Origin: Legionella genomosp. 1
GTDB taxonomy: Bacteria; Pseudomonadota; Gammaproteobacteria; Legionellales; Legionellaceae
Direction: 5' to 3'
Length of the DNA: 5,009 nt
Assembly: GCA_945901965.1 (NCBI GenBank)
Contig: CAMDMN010000186.1
Span: forward strand, 1 to 5,009
A program made the position numbers and the translations under genes. Of the stretch, positions 1 through 5,009 are shown in pieces; within the stretch, counting starts at the first letter, position 1, and each line of letters opens with the position of its first letter. The notes beneath the pieces are model-generated. The model had not been told where the DNA came from and ran no database searches. It saw nothing but the letters and a program-made list of their open reading frames with translations.

Positions 1-2530
1 CTAAATTTAGATTTAAATATTTTAATTTATAGATTAAATCTAAGGCTTCTTTTGCTGACAGGTTGTCTGGTTCTATGTTTTCTAGCATTTGTAAAATAGG
101 AGATATTTGTGGGTCATGTTGTTGGTTTGGAATCTCAACTTTAGGCAGATGTTTTATTTGTTGTAGATGTTCTTTGGCTATTATTAAGACATCTCTAGGG
201 ATACCGGCAAGAGCTGCTACTTCTAATCCATAACTTTGGCTCGCGTGTCCTGCTTCTATTTTATATAAAAATACTATACCACCATTTGCTAAAGAAGCTT
301 GTAAATGTACATTGCGGATGCAGGGAAATTCTTCTGGTAGTGTTGTTAATTCAAAATAATGGGTTGAAAATAGCGTGTATGCTTTAACCTTATTCGTAAG
401 ATAAGCGCAGCATGCGTAAGCTAAGGCCATGCCATCGTAAGTACTTGTTCCTCGGCCAATTTCATCAATTAATACTAGGCTTTTATCGGTGGCTTGTCTT
501 AAAATGTGGGCGGTTTCAGTCATTTCTACCATAAAAGTGGAACGTCCTGCAGCAAGATCATCCGATGCACCTATGCGGGTAAAAATTTTATCGATAGAGC
601 CTATTACCGCAGCTTTTGCTGGGACAAAACTACCAATGTGTGCAAGGAGTACTATCAATGCTGTTTGGCGCATGTAAGTTGATTTTCCGCCCATATTAGG
701 GCCTGTTATTAGGAGTACATGTTTATTAGGATAAAGGTTTAAATCATTAGCAATAAATTTCTCTTTTAAGACTTGTTCGATAACAGGGTGTCGACCGGCA
801 TGAATTTTAATTCCCGCTTCTTCAGAAAATTGAGGACAGTTCCAATTTAGACTTACCGCACGTTCTGCAAAATTAGTTAATACATCAAGTAAACTTAGCG
901 CTTCAGCAATTTTGGCAAGATCTTTATTTGATTGATTAATTTCTTCTAATAAATTTTCATATAGCCATTTTTCTCGAGCTAAAGCTTTAACTTCCGCAGA
1001 TAGTACTTTTTCTTCAAATTCCTTTAATTCAGGGGTAATATAGCGCTCGACATTTTTAAGTGTTTGTTTACGTTGATAATATAACGGTACATTTTCTGCT
1101 TGGTTGCGGGATAATTCTATATAATAGCCATGTACGCGATTAAAGCCGAATTTTAACGTTGAAAGGCCTGATTTTTCTTTTTCTAAGATCTCTAAGGCTA
1201 ATAATTTTTCAGTAGCGTTATCACTAAGATCGCGTAACTCATCAAGTTCCTCATCAAATCCTCTAGCAATCACACCGCCATCACGAATTAGTACTGGAGG
1301 ATTATCGATTATGGCATTTGTTAATAAATTAGATAAAAGAGGAAGGGGAGTTATATCTTTTGTTAAGTCTTTAATTATAGATGATTCATTATTAATTAAA
1401 GCATGTTGAAATTGTGGTAGTAATCTAAGTGTTTGTCGCAATGCTACTAAATCTCGAGGGCGGGCTGATTTTAAAGCTACGCGGGTGATTATTCTTTGGA
1501 CATCAGATATTTGCTGAAGAAGAGTATGTAGATCCCTTGTTAATTCTTTTTCTATTAGAGCTTTAATTGCCATTTGGCGGTTAGTAATAGATGATTTATT
1601 TATAAGAGGCCTGCCTATCCAGCGTTTTAAAAGTCTGCTGCCCATGGCCGATGCAGTATGGTCAAGTAGAGATAATAAACTAAAATCATGATTGCCAAAA
1701 TTTGATTCAAATAATTCTAAATGACGCTGAGTTGCTACATCTAATTGTAAATAGTCATGACTTTTTTCAAGAGTAAAATTGCTTAAATGTGGGAGAGCTT
1801 GGCGTTGCGTAATTTGTAAATATGCTAATAAAGCACCTGCCGCATGGCATGCAAGTTGATAATCTTTTCCCCCAAAGGCAGATAAATCATTAACTTTAAA
1901 TTGTTCACACAAGCTTAAACTTGCCTTTTTTAAGTCAAATTCCCATGCAGGACGAGTTTTAATTATTAGTGGATTTTGTATTAGATCATTTGGAAATGAT
2001 TCAGGTAACAAAATTTCTTGAGGATTTAGGCGAGTAATTTCGGCTTTAAGATAGGATTCATCATCAATTGGAAGTAAATGAAATCGGCCAACAGATAAAT
2101 CAACAAAAGCAAGACCAAATTTATGATTGGATTTATATATAGCAAGTAAAATACTATCACGCTTGGCATCAAGTAATGCTTCATCTGTAACAGTCCCTGG
2201 CGTAAGAATTCGCATTACTTGTCTTTCAACAGGTCCTTTAGATGTAGCCGGATCACCTATTTGCTCACAGATTGCAACAGATTCTCCTTTTTTTAATAAG
2301 CGTGCAAGATAATTTTCAACAGCATGATAAGGGACCCCAGCCATAGGTATTGGTTTACCAGAAGATTGGCCACGATGGGTTAAGGTGATATCAAGTAAAT
2401 TAGCTGCGCGTTGTGCATCTTCAAAAAAAAGTTCGTAGAAATCTCCCATGCGATAAAATAAAAGCATGTTATTATGTTCTGACTTAATGCGAAGATATTG
2501 TTGCATCATGGGGGTGTGTTGATTATGCAT
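1..2530 (-). CDS. mutS: DNA mismatch repair protein MutS (C-terminus cut by window edge)
   Basis: MutS recognises mispaired or looped-out bases and uses ATP to form a sliding clamp that recruits MutL. I read one open frame of 843 residues from the ATG at 2530-2528 with no stop. The codon at the left edge begins with G, so it is not a stop and the protein continues; E. coli MutS has 853 residues. Seen: the mismatch-wedge motif GDFYE (residues 29-33, Phe31 and Glu33), the IGDPATSKGPVERQV connector entry, the clamp-region NRVHGYYIE, Walker A GPNMGGKST (610-618), Walker B LIDEIGRGTS with Asp689-Glu690, and the STHYFELT motif with His724. The C-terminal helix resembles the E. coli tetramerisation segment; the pair equivalent to Asp835/Arg840 would be Asp822/Lys827. 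The start is supported by AAGGAA (2542-2537), 6 nt upstream, and by the family N-terminus HTPMMQQY. No frameshift or missing catalytic residue was seen. It is transcribed divergently from the lipoprotein gene. Confidence 0.97.
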   Translation of the reverse strand, partial: MHNQHTPMMQQYLRIKSEHNNMLLFYRMGDFYELFFEDAQRAANLLDITLTHRGQSSGKPIPMAGVPYHAVENYLARLLKKGESVAICEQIGDPATSKGPVERQVMRILTPGTVTDEALLDAKRDSILLAIYKSNHKFGLAFVDLSVGRFHLLPIDDESYLKAEITRLNPQEILLPESFPNDLIQNPLIIKTRPAWEFDLKKASLSLCEQFKVNDLSAFGGKDYQLACHAAGALLAYLQITQRQALPHLSNFTLEKSHDYLQLDVATQRHLELFESNFGNHDFSLLSLLDHTASAMGSRLLKRWIGRPLINKSSITNRQMAIKALIEKELTRDLHTLLQQISDVQRIITRVALKSARPRDLVALRQTLRLLPQFQHALINNESSIIKDLTKDITPLPLLSNLLTNAIIDNPPVLIRDGGVIARGFDEELDELRDLSDNATEKLLALEILEKEKSGLSTLKFGFNRVHGYYIELSRNQAENVPLYYQRKQTLKNVERYITPELKEFEEKVLSAEVKALAREKWLYENLLEEINQSNKDLAKIAEALSLLDVLTNFAERAVSLNWNCPQFSEEAGIKIHAGRHPVIEQVLKEKFIANDLNLYPNKHVLLITGPNMGGKSTYMRQTALIVLLAHIGSFVPAKAAVIGSIDKIFTRIGASDDLAAGRSTFMVEMTETAHILRQATDKSLVLIDEIGRGTSTYDGMALAYACCAYLTNKVKAYTLFSTHYFELTTLPEEFPCIRNVHLQASLANGGIVFLYKIEAGHASQSYGLEVAALAGIPRDVLIIAKEHLQQIKHLPKVEIPNQQHDPQISPILQMLENIEPDNLSAKEALDLIYKLKYLNLNL

Positions 2531-2773
2531 AACATATTCCTTGAGCTTTAATTTTTATGACTAAGATATGGTCATGTATATGCATCAAAATTGCAAGTTA
2601 CTAATAAAATAAATAAATTTTATACTTATTTTTGATAATTCCTTCACTTAATCTAAATATTTGCTAGACTAATAATAGCTCTTAACATTTCTTTTGTTGA
2701 TCTTTTGTATTATATTAGCGGAATGTTGATAGCCGTGACGGTATTAATAATAAAAACAATGACGGAGAATGGT
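2531..2773. other. AT-rich divergent intergenic region between mutS and the lipoprotein gene
   Basis: These 243 bp must hold the start signals of both mutS (leftward) and the lipoprotein gene (rightward). The mutS ribosome binding site (AAGGAA on the minus strand, 2542-2537) is clear. No convincing sigma70 promoter stands out in either direction: for the plus strand, TTGATA at 2632-2637 is a good -35 but is followed only by the weak AAATAT at 2655-2660, and TATTAT/TATATT at 2708-2716 lacks a good -35. A short hairpin (ATGACTA 2557-2563 with TGGTCAT 2569-2575, including one G-T pair, loop of 5) lies in the mutS leader. No coding potential or tRNA was seen. Confidence 0.6.
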
Positions 2774-2965
2774 ATGAAAAATTTAATAGCAATGATAATG
2801 GCTGGCGTAATGGCATTATTAGTAACTTCTTGTGGTAAACCTGAAGCACCTAAGCCTGAAGCAGCATCTGCAACAGCTACAGTTGAAGCTCCAGCTCCAG
2901 CAGCTCCAGCTCCTACTGCAGAACCTACTGATAAAGCAGCTCAAGGCGCTACTGGCCAAGAGTAA
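2774..2965 (+). CDS. Small Ala/Pro-rich lipoprotein, function unknown
   Basis: This encodes a 63-residue predicted lipoprotein. The signal peptide has Lys2, a hydrophobic core (residues 4-16) and a lipobox VTSC, with Cys20 the likely lipidated residue. The next residue is Gly rather than Asp, which by the E. coli sorting rule predicts outer-membrane delivery. The mature part, 44 residues, is low-complexity Ala/Pro/Glu/Thr with PEAPKPEA and APAPAAPAP stretches and no recognisable fold, so it is probably unstructured in the periplasm. I chose the ATG at 2774 because GGAG (2764-2767) sits 6 nt upstream and because it gives a normal signal peptide; an in-frame TTG at 2705 and ATGs at 2723 and 2759 would add an odd extension. 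Size and layout recall the LptM/YifL lipopeptides, but the conserved GPLY-type motif after Cys is absent, so I assign no family. A strong terminator follows 23 nt after the stop, suggesting a single-gene unit. Confidence 0.8.
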   Translation: MKNLIAMIMAGVMALLVTSCGKPEAPKPEAASATATVEAPAPAAPAPTAEPTDKAAQGATGQE

Positions 2966-2988
2966 TTTTTTAAGTAGTAATTAGTAAG

Positions 2989-3020
2989 AAAAAGCCCCGT
3001 ATATTTACGGGGCTTTTTTT
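2989..3020. terminator. Bidirectional intrinsic terminator between convergent genes
   Basis: An 8-bp perfect stem (GCCCCGTA 2994-3001 with TACGGGGC 3006-3013) closes a 4-nt TATT loop. It is followed by a run of eight T on the plus strand (3014-3021) and preceded by five A (2989-2993), which become a U-run for minus-strand transcripts. It therefore terminates the lipoprotein gene rightward and the obgE transcript leftward (obgE stops at 3092). The A and T flanks can also extend the stem by about five A-T pairs. Confidence 0.93.
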
Positions 3021-3091
3021 TGTTCAGATTTGGAGATTGCGCATAAAATTTCACATTCTATCAATATAAAAAAATAAAATTATCAATATAT

Positions 3092-4135
3092 TTAGATGGT
3101 ATTTAGTGAGGGTTGATCATTTTCCTTTAGTTCATCTATTAATTGCATAATGGAATAGCACAAAGGTTCAGTGCCTTCTTTTTTAATTGCAGAGATAGTA
3201 AAGTATTTATCTTTCCACTTTAATCCTTTGATTATTCGATTTATTGCTTTTTCGCGGGCTTTAAGATCGGGTAACATATCTATTTTATTAAATACTATCC
3301 ATCGTGGTTTATTAAGTAATTCAGGGTTATAAGCACCTAATTCGTTGATAATAACTTTTGCAGATTCTAATGGATCACTGCCATCAAGTGGGGCTATGTC
3401 AATAATATGTAATAAGATACATGTGCGAGATAAATGTTTAAGAAATCTATGTCCAAGACCCGCACCCGTTGATGCTCCTTCAATAAGGCCTGGAATGTCT
3501 GCCATTACAAAGCTCTTGTGATTAGCCACACTAATTACCCCAAGTCCTGGGTGAAGTGTTGTAAATGGATAGTCTGCTACTTTTGGTTTAGCACTTGAGA
3601 CCGCTCGAATTAATGTTGATTTTCCAGCATTTGGTAAGCCAAGCAAGCCTACGTCAGCTAAAACTCGTAATTCTAGGCGCAAATGGCGCGATTCACCTGC
3701 GCTGCCTTGGCTTGTTTGGCGTGGTGCGCGGTTGACACTAGATTTATAACGAGTATTGCCAAGGCCATGAAAGCCTCCTTGAGCAATTAAGAGTTGATCA
3801 TTTTCATGCTTTATATCACCTAATAATTCATTAGAATCGACATCGTATACCATGGTACCTACAGGTACGTGAATAAATAAATCATCACCTTTTTTTCCGG
3901 TGCAATTGCCACCCATGCCACATTGGCCATTTAAAGCTTTGTAGTTGCGTTTATAGCGAAAGTCTATAAGTGTGTTAAGACCTTTATCAGCTATTAAGAA
4001 AATTGAACCACCATCGCCGCCATCGCCACCATCAGGGCCGCCAAATGGAATAAATTTTTCCCGTCTAAAGCTTAAGCACCCATGGCCACCTTTGCCAGCT
4101 TCTACTTTAATTATAGATTCATCAACAAATTTCAT
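3092..4135 (-). CDS. obgE: GTPase ObgE/CgtA, 50S ribosome assembly factor
   Basis: Obg-family GTPases bind the 50S subunit late in its assembly and link GTP/ppGpp status to ribosome maturation, growth and chromosome events. The protein has 347 residues. The N-terminal glycine-rich Obg fold (about 1-158) shows AGKGGHGC (13-20), the GGPDGGDGGDGG run (32-43) and GMGGNCTGKKG (73-83). The G domain follows: G1 GLPNAGKST (166-174), switch I FTTLHPGLG (191-199) with Thr193, G3 DIPG (213-216), G4 NKID (283-286) and G5 SA (315-316). All catalytic motifs are intact. The protein stops about 30 residues after G5, without the long acidic tail of the 390-residue E. coli ObgE. The ATG gives the canonical MKFVDE start, but only a weak AAGA-type ribosome binding site precedes it. 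It lies downstream of rplU-rpmA on the same strand, behind a terminator ending 20 nt before the start codon. Confidence 0.97.
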   Translation of the reverse strand: MKFVDESIIKVEAGKGGHGCLSFRREKFIPFGGPDGGDGGDGGSIFLIADKGLNTLIDFRYKRNYKALNGQCGMGGNCTGKKGDDLFIHVPVGTMVYDVDSNELLGDIKHENDQLLIAQGGFHGLGNTRYKSSVNRAPRQTSQGSAGESRHLRLELRVLADVGLLGLPNAGKSTLIRAVSSAKPKVADYPFTTLHPGLGVISVANHKSFVMADIPGLIEGASTGAGLGHRFLKHLSRTCILLHIIDIAPLDGSDPLESAKVIINELGAYNPELLNKPRWIVFNKIDMLPDLKAREKAINRIIKGLKWKDKYFTISAIKKEGTEPLCYSIMQLIDELKENDQPSLNTI

Positions 4136-4155
4136 AATTTTATATCATCTTAAAT

Positions 4156-4179
4156 AAAAAAAGCCCCGATAGGAGGGGC
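4156..4179 (-). terminator. Intrinsic terminator between rpmA and obgE
   Basis: Read on the minus strand, GCCCC (4179-4175), a 7-nt loop TCCTATC (4174-4168) and GGGGC (4167-4163) form a 5-bp all-GC stem followed by seven T (4162-4156), the standard intrinsic terminator layout downstream of rpmA. Only 20 nt separate the T-run from the obgE start codon, so there is no room for a full promoter in between. AAAAAAGC (4200-4193, minus strand) upstream can alternatively pair with GCTTTTTT (4164-4157), enclosing the hairpin. It may be a full stop for rplU-rpmA or a partial terminator (attenuator) allowing read-through to obgE. Confidence 0.82.
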
Positions 4180-4208
4180 AGTTTGCATTGCTGCTTTTTT
4201 AGAGGTTA

Positions 4209-4248
4209 AATAGTAGTTATACCCGCCTATGCAGAAATAACTACTATT
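4209..4248. repeat. 12-bp perfect inverted repeat downstream of rpmA
   Basis: AATAGTAGTTAT (4209-4220) is the exact reverse complement of ATAACTACTATT (4237-4248), separated by 16 nt (4221-4236). In the minus-strand transcript this forms an AU-rich stem-loop starting 8 nt after the rpmA stop codon and upstream of the intrinsic terminator. There is no U-run, so it is not itself an intrinsic terminator. It could protect the 3' end of the rplU-rpmA mRNA from exonucleases, or take part in regulating read-through. Confidence 0.85.
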
Positions 4249-4256
4249 CTTCTTTC

Positions 4257-4538
4257 TTAACCTTCTTGTTGTTGTTTAACAACAGCAGGAGCAATCATTA
4301 CAAATTTACGATTCTTAATGCCTTGAGTTTTAAACGTAACAATACCTGCAACACGTGCAAATAAAGTATGATCACGTCCTAAACCTACGCCTTCACCAGC
4401 ATGAAAACGTGTTCCACGTTGACGAACAATAATTTCACCAGCATTTACTAATTGGCCACCAAACCTCTTAACACCAAGATATTTTGGATTCGAGTCGCGA
4501 CCGTTACGTGTACTACCACCTGCTTTTTTATGAGCCAT
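4257..4538 (-). CDS. rpmA: 50S ribosomal protein L27
   Basis: L27 sits on the 50S subunit with its N-terminal tail reaching the peptidyl transferase centre, where it helps position tRNA acceptor ends. The 93-residue product begins MAHKKAGGSTRNGRDSN, the hallmark of the family in Gram-negative bacteria, without the cleavable N-terminal extension seen in Firmicutes. It continues with LGVKRFGGQ (21-29), AGEIIVRQRGTRFHAG (33-48) and GRDHTLFA (54-61). It is a few residues longer than the 85-residue E. coli protein, with an extended VVKQQQEG C-terminus. AGAGGG (4551-4546, minus strand) is a good ribosome binding site 7 nt before the ATG. It lies 21 nt downstream of rplU and is almost certainly co-transcribed with it. 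Confidence 0.98.
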   Translation of the reverse strand: MAHKKAGGSTRNGRDSNPKYLGVKRFGGQLVNAGEIIVRQRGTRFHAGEGVGLGRDHTLFARVAGIVTFKTQGIKNRKFVMIAPAVVKQQQEG

Positions 4539-4559
4539 TGCTATACCCTCTTTTTACTC

Positions 4560-4868
4560 TTAACCGATTGCGGTAATTTTTACCTGTGTGTAATTTTGTC
4601 GATGTCCCATTTGTTTCATATGGTGTTTACGACGTCTAAATTTAATAATTTTAATTTTTTTATGACGGCCATGCTCAATAATCTCAGCTGTAACCTTAGC
4701 TTTAGCAATAAAAGGTGTGCCGCAAGTTACTTTATCATCTTTGCAAAGCATCAATACTTCAGCGAAGTCATAAGTACTGCCAACCTCTGCTATAAGTGTT
4801 TCTAGCTTAAGTACATCACCTTCTTTTACGCGGTATTGCTTACCGCCAGTTTTTATTACCGCATACAT
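4560..4868 (-). CDS. rplU: 50S ribosomal protein L21
   Basis: L21 is a 23S rRNA-binding protein of the large subunit, contacting L20 in known structures. The 102-residue product matches the family length (103 in E. coli). It starts MYAVIKTGGKQYRV, has the central GTPF (50-53), and ends with the conserved basic signature KFRRRKHHMKQMGHRQ followed by TQVKITAIG. The residue pair after RRRKH (HM) differs from the common YR form but the RNA-binding pattern is kept. GGAG (4880-4877, minus strand) lies 8 nt before the ATG. It is the first gene of the rplU-rpmA unit, with a sigma70-type promoter about 50 bp upstream. Confidence 0.98.
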   Translation of the reverse strand: MYAVIKTGGKQYRVKEGDVLKLETLIAEVGSTYDFAEVLMLCKDDKVTCGTPFIAKAKVTAEIIEHGRHKKIKIIKFRRRKHHMKQMGHRQNYTQVKITAIG

Positions 4869-4921
4869 AATTTAATCTCCAACTCTTTTAGCTTAAGCTT
4901 TATGGTTTAACAAAGTCGCAT

Positions 4922-4950
4922 ATTCTATTAAATATCAGCGAATACTTCAA
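4922..4950 (-). promoter_or_regulatory. Sigma70-type promoter for rplU-rpmA
   Basis: On the minus strand, TTGAAG (4950-4945, 4 of 6 match to TTGACA) and TAGAAT (4927-4922, 5 of 6 match to TATAAT) are separated by exactly 17 nt. Transcription would start near 4915-4916, giving a leader of about 47-48 nt before the rplU ATG. The position and spacing are what is expected for a housekeeping promoter of a ribosomal protein operon. Confidence 0.65.
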
Positions 4951-4974
4951 GTTGAATTTAATTTAATGTACAAT
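4946..4974 (+). promoter_or_regulatory. Possible divergent promoter reading out of the window
   Basis: On the plus strand, TTCAAG (4946-4951, only 3 of 6 match to TTGACA) and TACAAT (4969-4974, 5 of 6 match) are 17 nt apart, giving a start near 4981. The -35 overlaps that of the rplU promoter. In many gammaproteobacteria a polyprenyl diphosphate synthase gene (ispB) is divergent from rplU, so a rightward promoter would be plausible, but no downstream gene is visible here. Confidence 0.3.
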
Positions 4975-5009
4975 GCGGCTTCCTTTACGGATAATTTCGT
5001 ATAAATTAT

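Larger units (their letters stand above)
4869..5009. other. rplU leader and upstream region to the window edge
   Basis: These 141 bp contain the rplU 5' leader (roughly 4869-4916, about 48 nt), its promoter, and AT-rich sequence to the edge. The leader is short and I see no strong GC-rich hairpin or terminator that would suggest an L21-type autoregulatory leader. No open reading frame of note begins on the plus strand before the edge. Confidence 0.55.

Noticed and set aside
1..3. CTA at the left edge read as a TAG stop for mutS
   Set aside because: The mutS frame uses positions 2-4 as a Leu codon, so the TAG is out of frame and the gene continues past the window.
489..677. Plus-strand open frame of 62 codons
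   Set aside because: It lies antisense inside the mutS ATPase domain, whose minus-strand reading has all the conserved motifs; the plus-strand product shows no recognisable feature.
2127..2312. Plus-strand open frame of 61 codons
   Set aside because: It is antisense to the mutS mismatch-binding and connector domains and has no independent coding evidence.
2705..2773. Longer lipoprotein start from the TTG at 2705 or the ATGs at 2723 and 2759
   Set aside because: These starts lack well-spaced ribosome binding sites and would place extra residues before a complete signal peptide; the ATG at 2774 has GGAG at the right distance.
3059..3090. Direct repeat TATCAATATA (3059-3068 and 3081-3090) downstream of obgE
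   Set aside because: A 10-mer of A/T-rich sequence repeated once at 22-bp spacing in an AT-rich spacer is not convincing as a functional element.
4139..4144. TATAAA directly upstream of the obgE ATG as a -10 box
   Set aside because: It would start transcription within the ATG, and the upstream 17-nt position falls in the terminator T-run and stem, with no -35 match; it is most likely ordinary AT-rich leader.
4140..4148. Two-codon upstream frame (ATG ATA TAA) ending 4 nt before the obgE ATG on the minus strand
   Set aside because: It has no ribosome binding site and such a short frame is expected by chance in AT-rich sequence; it could matter only if read-through leaders are shown to be translated.
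3972..4157. Plus-strand open frame with a Pro/Ser-rich stretch
   Set aside because: The PPSPPSPPSGPP pattern is just the antisense reading of the ObgE glycine/aspartate repeats at residues 32-43.
4452..4805. Plus-strand open frame of 117 codons
   Set aside because: It is antisense to rplU and the start of rpmA, both unmistakable on the minus strand.

Overview
The window comes from an AT-rich, Gram-negative bacterium, most likely a gammaproteobacterium. The evidence is an Escherichia-type MutS, an L21/L27/Obg cluster, an L27 that starts directly at the MAHKKAGGST motif without the Firmicute N-terminal extension, and a lipobox lipoprotein. The low GC content and A/T-ending codons would suit a Legionellales-like or other host-associated lineage, but that placement is inference from composition and gene style only.

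Layout from left to right: (1) 1-2530, minus strand, mutS, nearly complete; its last few codons lie beyond the left edge. (2) 2531-2773, an AT-rich divergent intergenic region. (3) 2774-2965, plus strand, a 63-residue Ala/Pro-rich lipoprotein of unknown role. (4) 2989-3020, a strong intrinsic terminator that works on paper in both directions and lies between two convergent genes. (5) 3092-4135, minus strand, the ribosome-assembly GTPase obgE. (6) 4136-4256, a structured spacer with a 12-bp perfect inverted repeat and an intrinsic terminator ending only 20 nt before the obgE start codon. (7) 4257-4538, rpmA (L27), and 4560-4868, rplU (L21), both minus strand and 21 nt apart. (8) 4869-5009, the rplU leader with a good sigma70-type promoter and a possible overlapping divergent promoter reading out of the window.

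rplU and rpmA encode 50S ribosomal proteins and obgE a GTPase that helps mature the 50S subunit, so this is a functionally coherent ribosome cluster transcribed leftward. mutS is a separate DNA-repair gene on the same strand, divided from the cluster by the plus-strand lipoprotein gene and the two-way terminator. I find no mobile element, CRISPR array, tRNA, rRNA or defence system. The most interesting signal is the rpmA-obgE spacer, where a terminator sits where an obgE promoter would be expected and the loop of the upstream hairpin is complementary (8 of 9 positions) to the terminator's 5' arm and loop. This raises the possibility of regulated read-through from ribosomal-protein genes into obgE.
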